Positions 8,977-17,553 of a stretch of 64,000 bases of DNA are shown here, piece after piece. Where the stretch lies: the NCBI RefSeq assembly GCF_046271865.1, contig NZ_CP176580.1:2170001-2234000 (forward strand), in the 5' to 3' direction. The number at the start of each line of letters is the position of its first letter. Positions within the stretch are counted from its first letter, which is position 1. The stretch comes from Nitrincola salilacus. GTDB taxonomy: Bacteria > Pseudomonadota > Gammaproteobacteria > Pseudomonadales > Balneatricaceae. Both the position numbers and the translations under genes were made by a program. The notes beneath the pieces are model-generated. The model searched no databases. It was not told the DNA's origin and saw only the letters and a list, made by a program, of their open reading frames with translations.

Positions 8977-11235
8977 ATGTTAAACCGTGAGCTAGAAGAT
9001 ACCTTGAGTGCTGCCTTCCGGGCAGCCAGAGAGAAGCGTCATGAATATATGACGGTGGAGCACCTGTTACTGGCGCTGTTGGATAACCGCGAAGCAGCGG
9101 AAGTCCTGCTGGCCTGTGGTGTCGATTTTGATCGTATGCGCAGCCAACTGGCCAGTTTCATTGACGAAACGACCCCTATTCTTCCGGATAATATCCCTAA
9201 TCTCGAAACCCAGCCTACGCTTGGCTTCCAGCGCGTGCTTCAGCGTGCGGTTTTCCATGTTCAGTCTTCCGGCAAAACAGACGTCAGCGGTGCCAATGTG
9301 CTGGTGGCGATATTCAGTGAGCAGGAGAGTCATGCGGTATTCGTACTGAATCAGCAGGGTATCGAGCGTATTGATGTTGTGAACTTCATTTCACATGGCA
9401 TCTCCAAAATCGCCGATAACGAGTCCCATAGTGAGCAGGAGGAGGGGCTTGATGCAGGTGAGGGTGGCGAAAAAGGCAAGAGCGCGCTGGCACAGTTTGC
9501 CGTTAACCTGAATCAGCAGGCGGCGCTTGGCCGCATCGATCCACTGGTGGGTCGTGATGCGGAAGTGGAGCGCGTGGTGCAGATCCTGTCGCGCCGTCGT
9601 AAGAACAATCCACTGTTGGTAGGTGAGGCCGGTGTCGGTAAAACCGCCATAGCGGAAGGTCTGGCGAAGCTGATCATTGAAGACAAAGTGCCCGATATCA
9701 TCTCAAACAGCATCGTTTATTCACTGGATCTGGGGGCGCTGCTGGCCGGTACCAAATATCGCGGTGACTTTGAGAAACGCCTCAAGTCATTATTGAACGA
9801 GATACGTCAGCAGCCGCAGTCGATTCTGTTCATTGATGAGATACACACCATAATCGGCGCAGGTGCGGCGTCTGGTGGTTCGATGGACGCCTCCAACCTG
9901 CTCAAGCCGATGCTCAGCTCGGGTGAGATTCGCTGCATAGGCTCCACGACTTTCCAGGAGTTCCGCGGCATCTTCGAAAAAGACCGTGCGTTGGCGCGTC
10001 GCTTCCAGAAGGTTGATATTCTGGAGCCGAGCGTGCAGGACACCTATCAGATATTGAAGGGGCTGAAATCCCGTTTCGAAGCGCACCACAATGTCGAGTA
10101 TACCGACCCAGCGCTCAAAGCGGCTTCAGAGTTGGCTGATCGTTATATCAATGACAAGCATATGCCTGATAAGGCGATCGATGTCATTGATGAGTGTGGC
10201 GCCTATCAGCGTCTGATGCCGGCAGAGATACGCAAGACCATTATTGATGTGCCCGAGATCGAAGCGGTTGTCGCCAAGATCGCCCGTATTCCACCAAAAA
10301 GCGTATCGGCATCCGACAAGGATCTGCTGCGTAAGCTGGATAGCAATCTGAAGATGGTGGTGCTGGGGCAGGATCAGGCGATCGATGCGCTGGCGGCTGC
10401 GATCAAGCTGTCACGTGCAGGGCTGAAAGAGCCGAATAAGCCGGTTGGTTCCTTCCTCTTCTCTGGCCCGACAGGGGTTGGTAAAACAGAAGTGACCATG
10501 CAGTTGGCTCGCCAGATGGGTATTGAACTGATCCGCTTTGATATGTCTGAGTATATGGAGCGTCACACGGTATCGCGCCTGATCGGTGCACCTCCTGGCT
10601 ATGTCGGGTTTGATCAGGGCGGTCTGCTGACTGAAGCAATCACCAAATCTCCCCACTGCGTACTGCTGCTGGATGAGATAGAGAAGGCGCATCCCGAAGT
10701 GTTCAATATCCTGTTGCAGGTGATGGATAACGGCACGCTGACCGATAACAACGGTCGCAAGGCGGACTTCCGCAACGTGATACTGGTGATGACCACCAAT
10801 GCCGGTGCCGAGGCGATGACGCGTCCATCCATAGGCTTTACCCATCAGGATCACAGCTCGGATGGTTCGGAGGCGATCAAACGCATGTTCACGCCGGAGT
10901 TCCGTAACCGACTGGATGCCGTGATTCAGTTCAAATCACTGACACCGGAGATCATCAAAGGCGTTGTCGACAAGTTCCTTACCGAGCTTCAGGCACAGCT
11001 GGACGAGAAGCATGTTGTGCTTCAGGTCGAAGAGTCTGCCCGTACATGGCTGGCTGAGCATGGCTATGACGAGAAAATGGGTGCACGCCCGATGCAGCGT
11101 CTTATCCAGGACAAGATCAAGAAGCCATTGGCCGAAATGATATTGTTCGGAGAGCTTGCTGAAACGGGTGGTGATGTCAGGATTGAGGAGAAGGATGGTG
11201 ATATCAGGCTGTCTGTTGAGGCAGTAACAGCCTGA
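8977..11235 (+). CDS. clpA: ATP-dependent Clp protease ATP-binding subunit ClpA
   Basis: An AAA+ unfoldase that feeds substrates to ClpP. The 752-residue protein has the N-terminal repeat domain that binds ClpS (MLNRELEDTLSAAFRAAREK). AAA module 1 has Walker A GEAGVGKTA (about residue 216) and Walker B LFIDEIHTIIGAG. AAA module 2 has Walker A GPTGVGKTE (about residue 497) and Walker B LLLDEIEKAHP. The length fits ClpA and there is no ClpB-type middle coiled coil. Directly downstream of clpS. clpP is not in this window. Confidence 0.97.
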   Translation: MLNRELEDTLSAAFRAAREKRHEYMTVEHLLLALLDNREAAEVLLACGVDFDRMRSQLASFIDETTPILPDNIPNLETQPTLGFQRVLQRAVFHVQSSGKTDVSGANVLVAIFSEQESHAVFVLNQQGIERIDVVNFISHGISKIADNESHSEQEEGLDAGEGGEKGKSALAQFAVNLNQQAALGRIDPLVGRDAEVERVVQILSRRRKNNPLLVGEAGVGKTAIAEGLAKLIIEDKVPDIISNSIVYSLDLGALLAGTKYRGDFEKRLKSLLNEIRQQPQSILFIDEIHTIIGAGAASGGSMDASNLLKPMLSSGEIRCIGSTTFQEFRGIFEKDRALARRFQKVDILEPSVQDTYQILKGLKSRFEAHHNVEYTDPALKAASELADRYINDKHMPDKAIDVIDECGAYQRLMPAEIRKTIIDVPEIEAVVAKIARIPPKSVSASDKDLLRKLDSNLKMVVLGQDQAIDALAAAIKLSRAGLKEPNKPVGSFLFSGPTGVGKTEVTMQLARQMGIELIRFDMSEYMERHTVSRLIGAPPGYVGFDQGGLLTEAITKSPHCVLLLDEIEKAHPEVFNILLQVMDNGTLTDNNGRKADFRNVILVMTTNAGAEAMTRPSIGFTHQDHSSDGSEAIKRMFTPEFRNRLDAVIQFKSLTPEIIKGVVDKFLTELQAQLDEKHVVLQVEESARTWLAEHGYDEKMGARPMQRLIQDKIKKPLAEMILFGELAETGGDVRIEEKDGDIRLSVEAVTA

Positions 11236-11288
11236 TTCGAGCCTGCTACTGATCCCAGGGACGGGGCAACCAGGCGCCTGTTAGAATC

Positions 11289-11507
11289 CTAACGGGCGCG
11301 ATAGGTGATGCGGCCTTTGCTCAAGTCGTACGGAGTCAGCTCAACCTTGACCTTGTCACCGGTCAGTATACGGATATAGTGCTTGCGCATTTTGCCAGAA
11401 ATGTGGGCTGTCACAACATGACCGTTCTCAAGCTCAACACGGAACATTGTGTTGGGGAGCGTGTCGATGACAGTGCCATCCATTTCAAAAGCTTCTTCTT
11501 TTGCCAT
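11289..11507 (-). CDS. infA: Translation initiation factor IF-1
   Basis: A 72-residue S1/OB-fold protein that binds the ribosomal A site during initiation. The sequence MAKEEAFEMDGTVIDTLPNT and the ending SKGRITYRAR are canonical. It is convergent with clpA, as in E. coli and Pseudomonas. Its last codons form part of a G+C-rich inverted repeat (11274-11299) that could stabilise the 3' ends of both transcripts but lacks a clear T-run. Confidence 0.98.
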   Translation of the reverse strand: MAKEEAFEMDGTVIDTLPNTMFRVELENGHVVTAHISGKMRKHYIRILTGDKVKVELTPYDLSKGRITYRAR

Positions 11508-11600
11508 TCTAATCGTTACCTCTAAGACTGGTTTCTATAACCTGGTCCGGTTGGAAAGGCCGAAATTCTACCCTAAAATGTGTTTGATTCAAAATGAATA

Positions 11601-12311
11601 TTACTTAATACGTGACCAATGGCCGTCAATAAGCATTTCCAGAGGCTTGTAAGCGAGCTTGTAATTCATTTTTCGACACTCTTTTACCCAGTAGCCCAGA
11701 TAAAGATGAGGTAGTCCGAGCCTGCGGGTTTCCTTGATCTGCCACAGAATGGCATAGCTGCCCAGGCTGCGTGATGACAGCTCCGGATCGTAAAAAGTGT
11801 AAAGTGCTGATGTTGCGTGTTGCAGATAATCGGTTACCGCAACTGCGACCAGTTTTCCTTCCTGATCTCGAAACTCATAAAAAAAAGTGTTCTGATTTCC
11901 CTCAACCAGGAAGTTGTGAAACTGCTCCGAGGTCGGTGGATACATATCGCCATCCGAGTGGCGCTCATTGATATAACTCTGGTAAAGGCGATAGTACTCG
12001 CGAGTCAGGCGTGGTGGCATTCTCTTAACGGTAAGATCCTTGTTGATATTCATCAATCGGCGCTGAGTTTTACCGGGTTTGAAAATATCCACGGGAATAC
12101 GTACCGATACACAGGCCTGGCAGAAGTCACAGTGAGGGCGATAGATATGGTTGCCACTGCGCCTGAAGCCCAGCTCCGATAGCTGGCTGTACAGTGCACT
12201 GTCGACACTGGCCTGCGGGTCGACAAACAGAGTTTTGGCCTGATGCGCATAGAGATAGCTGCAGTCATGCGTAGGCGTCGCATAGAAGCGCAGCGTTTTC
12301 ATGTCAGTCAT
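11601..12311 (-). CDS. bpt: Aspartate/glutamate leucyltransferase (Bpt, Ate family)
   Basis: An aminoacyl-tRNA-protein transferase of the ATE1 fold. The bacterial Bpt members add Leu to N-terminal Asp or Glu, creating a ClpS-recognised N-degron. The 236-residue protein shows the N-terminal cysteine cluster CDFCQAC and the RRLMNINKDL segment. The GCN5-like core includes FYEFRDQEGKLVAVAVTDYL and the characteristic YTFYDPELSSRSLG and YLGYWVKECRKMNYK motifs. Only 2 bp separate it from aat, so the two transferases are co-expressed. The gene starts ATG at 12311. Confidence 0.92.
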   Translation of the reverse strand: MTDMKTLRFYATPTHDCSYLYAHQAKTLFVDPQASVDSALYSQLSELGFRRSGNHIYRPHCDFCQACVSVRIPVDIFKPGKTQRRLMNINKDLTVKRMPPRLTREYYRLYQSYINERHSDGDMYPPTSEQFHNFLVEGNQNTFFYEFRDQEGKLVAVAVTDYLQHATSALYTFYDPELSSRSLGSYAILWQIKETRRLGLPHLYLGYWVKECRKMNYKLAYKPLEMLIDGHWSRIK

Positions 12312-12313
12312 TA

Positions 12314-13024
12314 TTATCCCCCGGTTACTGCATCTACATCGATATCATACTGCCAGTGAGTCTGATCGGGTTGGTCGTTATTCTCCTGCAGCAGACGACA
12401 AAACGTCATGCGTGGAATAACTCTGGCCCCCAGCGATGCGAGATGCGGATTGTACACCTGACAGTCGATCAGGTTGAAGCCCCATCTTTGCAGTTGTACG
12501 GTCAGGTAGCTGAAAGCGATTTTTGAAGCATCACGTTGCCGGCTGAACATCGATTCACCGAAAAACATGCGTCCCATAGCCAGTCCGTATAACCCACCAA
12601 CCAGCTCACCTTCAATCCATACCTCCACGGAATGAGCAATGCCGCGTTTATGTAATTCAGTATAGGCGATCTGCATCGGCTCACTGATCCATGTGCCACC
12701 TTTTTCTGATCGAATTTCGGCACATGCCTGAATCACCTCGGCAAATGCCTGATCAAATGTCACCTGGTAATCCTGGCGTCTCAGTCGCTTGCGCAGACTG
12801 CGAGACAGATAGAGCTCATCAGGGAAGAGCACGCAGCGCGGATCCGGGCTCCACCAGAGAATCGGTTCGCCAGGATTGAACCAAGGGAAAATGCCGTGCC
12901 GATATGCCTGTACAAGACGATCAGGGGAGAGATCTCCCCCTGCAGCGAGCAGGCCATTGGGTTCATCCAGGGCGCGCTCGACAGAAGGGAATCGGGTGTT
13001 GTTTGCCGCCAGCCAGGGGATCAT
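12314..13024 (-). CDS. aat: Leucyl/phenylalanyl-tRNA-protein transferase
   Basis: Adds Leu or Phe from aminoacyl-tRNA to N-terminal Lys or Arg of proteins, marking them for ClpAPS. The 236-residue product has the family signature GGDLSPDRLVQAYRHGIFPW, then ILWWSPDPRCVLFPDEL, the HSVEVWIEGELVGGLYG active region and the GESMFSRQRDASKIA block. It is transcribed with bpt downstream and trxB upstream (18 bp). The nearby bpt, aat, clpS and clpA make the complete N-degron recognition set within about 4.4 kb. Confidence 0.96.
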   Translation of the reverse strand: MIPWLAANNTRFPSVERALDEPNGLLAAGGDLSPDRLVQAYRHGIFPWFNPGEPILWWSPDPRCVLFPDELYLSRSLRKRLRRQDYQVTFDQAFAEVIQACAEIRSEKGGTWISEPMQIAYTELHKRGIAHSVEVWIEGELVGGLYGLAMGRMFFGESMFSRQRDASKIAFSYLTVQLQRWGFNLIDCQVYNPHLASLGARVIPRMTFCRLLQENNDQPDQTHWQYDIDVDAVTGG

Positions 13025-13042
13025 GGCTGGCGCAAAAACAGG

Positions 13043-13999
13043 TCAGGCATTCAGATCGTCCAGATAACGCTCAGCATCCAGTGCCGCCATGCAGCCGAAA
13101 CCGGCGGATGTCACAGCCTGACGATAAACATGATCAGCCACGTCGCCAGCGGCAAAAACGCCTTCAATGCTGGTCTGAGTAGCATTACCCTTCAGGCCTG
13201 AACGGATCACCAGATAGCCTTCGTGCATATCCAGCTGGTCTTCAAACAGCTCGGTATTGGGCTTGTGGCCGATGGCGATGAAAACGCCTGCCAGCTCAAG
13301 CTCTTGAGTGCTGTCGTCAAGCTTGCTGCGAATACGCAGTCCTGTCACACCGGTGTTGTCGCCCAGCACCTCATCCAGACCATGGTTCCAGATGATGTTG
13401 ATATTGCCGTTCTCAGCACGCTCAAAAAGCTTGTCCTGCAGGATCTTTTCGGCGCGCAGGCTGTCACGACGATGGATCAGGGTGACTTCAGCGGCAATAT
13501 TGGACAGGTAAAGTGCTTCCTCTACCGCTGTGTTACCACCACCGACCACTGCCACTTTCTGGCCGCGGTAGAAGAAACCGTCGCAGGTTGCACAAGCGCT
13601 GACGCCCTTGCCCATGAAGGCTTCTTCAGACGGCAGGCCAAGGTATTGAGCGGAGGCACCGGTGGCGATGATCAGTGCGTCGCAGGTATAGGTGGCAGAA
13701 TCGCCTTTCAAACGGAAAGGGCGGGTCTTCAGATCGGTTTCGTTGATATGATCGAAAATGACCTGAGTGTTGAAGCGTTCGGCATGTGCCTGCATACGCT
13801 GCATCAGTTCCGGTCCTTGAACGCCCTCGGCATCACCGGGCCAGTTGTCGACGTCGGTAGTGGTGGTCAGCTGTCCGCCAGCCTGCATGCCGGTGATGAC
13901 AACAGGGTTGAGGTTGGCACGTGCTGCGTAGACAGCAGCGGTATAGCCGGCAGGGCCTGAACCGAGAATAATAAGGCGATGATGCTGGACGTCACTCAT
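13043..13999 (-). CDS. trxB: Thioredoxin reductase
   Basis: An NADPH- and FAD-dependent flavoprotein that keeps thioredoxin reduced. The 318-residue protein has the FAD-binding GSGPAGYTAAVYAARA, the redox-active CATCDG (about residues 138-143), the NADPH-binding VVGGGNTAVEEALYLSNIA and the C-terminal FAD motif GVFAAGDVADHVYRQAVTSAG. It is the first gene of the minus-strand trxB-aat-bpt group, which faces away from ftsK. Confidence 0.97.
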   Translation of the reverse strand: MSDVQHHRLIILGSGPAGYTAAVYAARANLNPVVITGMQAGGQLTTTTDVDNWPGDAEGVQGPELMQRMQAHAERFNTQVIFDHINETDLKTRPFRLKGDSATYTCDALIIATGASAQYLGLPSEEAFMGKGVSACATCDGFFYRGQKVAVVGGGNTAVEEALYLSNIAAEVTLIHRRDSLRAEKILQDKLFERAENGNINIIWNHGLDEVLGDNTGVTGLRIRSKLDDSTQELELAGVFIAIGHKPNTELFEDQLDMHEGYLVIRSGLKGNATQTSIEGVFAAGDVADHVYRQAVTSAGFGCMAALDAERYLDDLNA

Positions 14000-14153
14000 G
14001 ATGAAAAAATTCCTGTGCTGAAAAGTCGTTGATAAGACTCATGCCAATAGACACGTTAAAGAAACTCAATGGGGGCTGCTGATAATTTTTCAACATTATA
14101 AACTACACACTGCTGAGTCTTGGCAGGTTTGTGGCACAATAGACTACTCCAAG

Positions 14154-14181
14154 TCAGGCAGGGTATGAATACTCTGCCTGA
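14154..14181. promoter_or_regulatory. 28-bp near-perfect palindrome upstream of ftsK
   Basis: Two 13-nt arms (starting TCAGGCAG) differ at a single position around a central GA. The element sits 36 bp before the ftsK start, so it could be an operator or an RNA hairpin in the ftsK leader. It lacks the CTGT-N8-ACAG pattern of LexA and has no T-run. Function unknown. Confidence 0.4.
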
Positions 14182-14217
14182 TACAAAATTCACGACAGCG
14201 ATACGCATCGATACGAA

Positions 14218-16869
14218 ATGACAAGGGATTTAGACTTGAGTGACAAAGGTTTTACACCCCCGATGACCCTGAGTGATCACTTTGCACGTGTGTTCAAGGA
14301 AGCAGGACTGGTTGTTTTGATCGGTCTGAGTGTTTTTCTGCTGCTGGCTGTCTGGAGCTATGATCCACGTGATCCCGGCTGGTCACATGCCGGTTACCAG
14401 CCGGATGTCAGAAACCTTGTTGGGGTGACGGGTGCCTGGATCGCTGATATGGCGATCTCTTTTTTCGGTGTTACGGCATATTTGTTACCGCCGATGCTGA
14501 TGTTGCCGACGCTGCGTTTTCTGATGCGGCGCAGAGTCGGTATGCTGGATGCGATACCCTATCTGATGCTGCGTGTGACAGGTGCGGTAATGTTTGTGCT
14601 GGGCCTGTGTACACTGGCATCGATCCATATTTCCAACGAGGCACTGGGGTATCCCTTTACCGCTGGTGGCCTTGCCGGGCAGGCGATCTCTGATCTGAGT
14701 GTGATCTGGTTCAGTGTGCTGGGCAGCTCCGTTATTTTCTGGACCCTGATGCTGTTTGGCCTGACGCTCTATATGGAGTTGTCGTGGCAGCGCATGCTGG
14801 AAGCGATTGGTGGTGCTCTGCTGTCTGTTTTTGCAACGGGTGGTAAGCTGCTTCCTTCTACTAAAGCCGATCCTCTGATGGCTGATGCGCCTAAAGAAAG
14901 TCCTAAAGAGAGATTCAGTGAAAAACTCGGCAGCAAGTTCACTGATAAGCTGGGCGATATTCGTCTTCCGCGGCGTAATCGTGGTGTTGAGGATGACGCT
15001 GATGCGGATCTCGCTATCTCCATGCCGGTTGAACCGCGCCAGCCCGCCAAGGGGTCTGTAGCAAGGCCAGTAGAGTCAAAGCCAGTAGAGCCGAAAAAGT
15101 CCTCTGTGTCGGAAAGACAGGAGCCGATGCTCAGCACGCTGAACCTCGGTGCTCTTAATCTCGGTGCTGAGGATATGGATGATGAACCATCATTTGGCCA
15201 ACCCTCTGGCAGCCGTCCAGTTGCCGCTTCACCCGCTCAGAATGTCGATCCAGCGGCCCGTAAAAGCCTGAAAATCGTGCCTCTGTCTGAAGCGCATCAG
15301 CCGATGCAGGAAACCGATCTTGAGCTGGGTACCTCCGCCAAAGAGACTGTGCGCAAACCCGCGAAACGCCAGATACCTTCTCTGGATCTGCTTGATCCCC
15401 CTGAGCTGAAGCATGATCAGGGCTACACCGAAGAGCAGCTGGAAAGCATGTCGCGCCTGCTTGAAACCAAACTCGGTGAGTTTGGTGTTGTGGCCGAGGT
15501 GGTCGAGGTCAACCCCGGCCCGGTTATCACCCGCTTTGAGTTACAGCCTGCGCCGGGAGTGAAGGCGAGCAAGATCAGCAACCTGTCACAGGATCTGGCA
15601 CGTTCGATGCTGGTGCGCAGCGTGCGTGTGGTGGAAGTGATTCCCGGTAAATCGGTGGTCGGTATCGAGATACCCAATGAGTCGCGAGAGGTGGTGCACC
15701 TGAGTGAAGTGCTCAACTCCAAGCCCTTCCTGGAGGCGCCATCCCGATTGACGCTGGCGCTGGGTAACGATATAGCCGGTAATCCGGTAGTGGCGAACCT
15801 GGCCAAGATGCCGCATCTGCTGGTAGCGGGTACGACCGGCGCCGGTAAATCAGTGGGTATCAATGCGATGCTGCTGAGCCTGTTGTTCAAGGCGACGCCT
15901 GATGAGGTGCGTCTGCTGTTGATCGACCCTAAAATGCTTGAACTGGCAATCTACGAAGGGATCCCACATCTGCTGACGCCGGTCATCACCGATATGAAGG
16001 AAGCTGCGGCAGGCCTTCGCTGGTGTGTGAACGAGATGGAGCGCCGCTACCGCCTGATGGCAAAAATGGGTGTGCGTAACATCGCCGGTTTTAACGAAAA
16101 ACTGGTGCAGGCCGAAGCACAGGGTACACCTTTGCGTGATCCGCTGTGGCGAGCAGAAGATTATGGACTGCCTGCCGGTGAGCCTGCGCCGCTGCTTGAG
16201 AGCCTGCCTTATATCGTGGTGGTGATCGATGAGTTTGCCGACATGATGATGGTGGTGGGCAAAAAGGTCGAAGAGCTGATCGCGCGTATCGCACAGAAGG
16301 CGAGGGCGGCCGGTATTCATCTGATTCTGGCTACGCAGCGCCCATCGGTGGATGTCATCACCGGCCTGATCAAGGCCAACGTGCCAACACGTATCGCCTT
16401 CCAGGTATCCACCAAGATCGATTCGCGCACCATTCTGGATCAGTCGGGTGCCGAAAACCTGCTCGGAAACGGCGACATGCTATATCTGCCTGCCGGCACC
16501 AGTATTCCGAATCGTGTGCATGGTGCGTTTGTCAGCGATGATGAAGTGCACCGCTCAGTGGAAGCCTGGAAGCTGCTGGGCGCGCCGAACTATATTGATA
16601 ACCTTCTGTCTGATGGTTCTGATGATATGGCGTCGGGTGGCGGTGGTGGCGGTCTGTTTGATGATGAACAGGACCCGCTTTATGACGAGGCAGTTGCCTT
16701 TGTCACCGAAACCCGCAAGGCGTCTATCTCAGCCGTGCAGCGCAAGCTCAAGATAGGCTATAACCGAGCGGCGCGCATGATAGAAACCATGGAAGCTTCC
16801 GGGGTGGTGACATCTGCCGGCAGTAATGGACAACGTGAAGTGATGGCTCCGGCCCCGCCGCGAGACTGA
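14218..16869 (+). CDS. ftsK: DNA translocase FtsK
   Basis: A septum-anchored DNA pump that clears chromosomes and activates XerCD at dif. The 883-residue protein has four or five N-terminal membrane segments (within about residues 30-200), then a charged, low-complexity linker (about 215-390). The motor follows, with Walker A GTTGAGKSVG (about 537-546) and Walker B VVVIDEFADMMM (about 667-678). The C-terminal winged-helix gamma domain begins LYDEAVAFVTETRKASISAVQ and should read KOPS. A GGGGGG glycine run precedes gamma. The linker is short compared with the E. coli protein. lolA follows within 20 bp. Confidence 0.97.
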   Translation: MTRDLDLSDKGFTPPMTLSDHFARVFKEAGLVVLIGLSVFLLLAVWSYDPRDPGWSHAGYQPDVRNLVGVTGAWIADMAISFFGVTAYLLPPMLMLPTLRFLMRRRVGMLDAIPYLMLRVTGAVMFVLGLCTLASIHISNEALGYPFTAGGLAGQAISDLSVIWFSVLGSSVIFWTLMLFGLTLYMELSWQRMLEAIGGALLSVFATGGKLLPSTKADPLMADAPKESPKERFSEKLGSKFTDKLGDIRLPRRNRGVEDDADADLAISMPVEPRQPAKGSVARPVESKPVEPKKSSVSERQEPMLSTLNLGALNLGAEDMDDEPSFGQPSGSRPVAASPAQNVDPAARKSLKIVPLSEAHQPMQETDLELGTSAKETVRKPAKRQIPSLDLLDPPELKHDQGYTEEQLESMSRLLETKLGEFGVVAEVVEVNPGPVITRFELQPAPGVKASKISNLSQDLARSMLVRSVRVVEVIPGKSVVGIEIPNESREVVHLSEVLNSKPFLEAPSRLTLALGNDIAGNPVVANLAKMPHLLVAGTTGAGKSVGINAMLLSLLFKATPDEVRLLLIDPKMLELAIYEGIPHLLTPVITDMKEAAAGLRWCVNEMERRYRLMAKMGVRNIAGFNEKLVQAEAQGTPLRDPLWRAEDYGLPAGEPAPLLESLPYIVVVIDEFADMMMVVGKKVEELIARIAQKARAAGIHLILATQRPSVDVITGLIKANVPTRIAFQVSTKIDSRTILDQSGAENLLGNGDMLYLPAGTSIPNRVHGAFVSDDEVHRSVEAWKLLGAPNYIDNLLSDGSDDMASGGGGGGLFDDEQDPLYDEAVAFVTETRKASISAVQRKLKIGYNRAARMIETMEASGVVTSAGSNGQREVMAPAPPRD

Positions 16870-16887
16870 TGCGAGGAAGTGATCAAT

Positions 16888-17553
16888 ATGCGTACTATTC
16901 TGGGAACTGCTCTGGGTACCACTCTGCGTACTACGCTGAGCACCCTGATTTTGCTGTTTGCCGTGCCATTGCAGGCAGATGAATTACCGGCAGACAAGCT
17001 TGCATCAATGTTGCAGGGGCAGGATCGCTTCAGCGCCAGGTTCGAGCAGTACAGTGTGGGAGATCAGGGTGCCAAAAGGGAAACCTCAACCGGCTTTTTT
17101 GCCGTTGAACGTCCGGATCGTTTTATCTGGGAAACTGAAACACCGTTTCCACAGCAGATCATCTCCGATGGCGAATACATCTGGGTATTTGACCCCGATC
17201 TGGAGCAGGCCACTCGCAAGCTGGCTGAAGAGGGCGAAGGTACAGCCCCGGCTCTGATCCTGAACGGACAAGTGGATGAGCTGAATGAGCAGTTTCAGAT
17301 CATGCTGATCCAGTCCTATGAGGATACACAGATTTTTGAGCTGATTCCTCGCTCTGATCAGAACAACCTGTTCTCCTCTGTGCGCCTGTTGTTCAGAGAT
17401 GGCATCCTGGCTGAGCTGGCCATGGATGACAGTCTGGGACAAAGCTCAACCATCGTTCTGGAAGATGTGCAGGTCAATCCTGATCTGAGCCCGGATCTGT
17501 TTGTATTTGTTCCGCCTGAAGGGGTGGATGTGATTATGGATAGCGGTTTCTGA
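16888..17553 (+). CDS. lolA: Outer-membrane lipoprotein carrier LolA
   Basis: A periplasmic chaperone that ferries lipoproteins from LolCDE to LolB. The product (221 aa) has an N-terminal signal peptide with a hydrophobic stretch (TLILLFAVPLQADE) followed by the conserved SARFEQYSVGDQG and the RPDRFIWETETPFPQQIISDG core. The ATG at 16888 has a GAGGAAG ribosome-binding site at ideal spacing and is preferred over the in-frame GTG at 16879. Its TGA overlaps the rarA start by one base, and the ftsK-lolA-rarA order is conserved in many Gammaproteobacteria. Confidence 0.94.
   Translation: MRTILGTALGTTLRTTLSTLILLFAVPLQADELPADKLASMLQGQDRFSARFEQYSVGDQGAKRETSTGFFAVERPDRFIWETETPFPQQIISDGEYIWVFDPDLEQATRKLAEEGEGTAPALILNGQVDELNEQFQIMLIQSYEDTQIFELIPRSDQNNLFSSVRLLFRDGILAELAMDDSLGQSSTIVLEDVQVNPDLSPDLFVFVPPEGVDVIMDSGF

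Noticed and set aside
11274..11299. G+C-rich inverted repeat between clpA and infA as a terminator
   Set aside because: The stem is good, but it covers the infA stop codon and has no T-run on either side, so termination is not supported.
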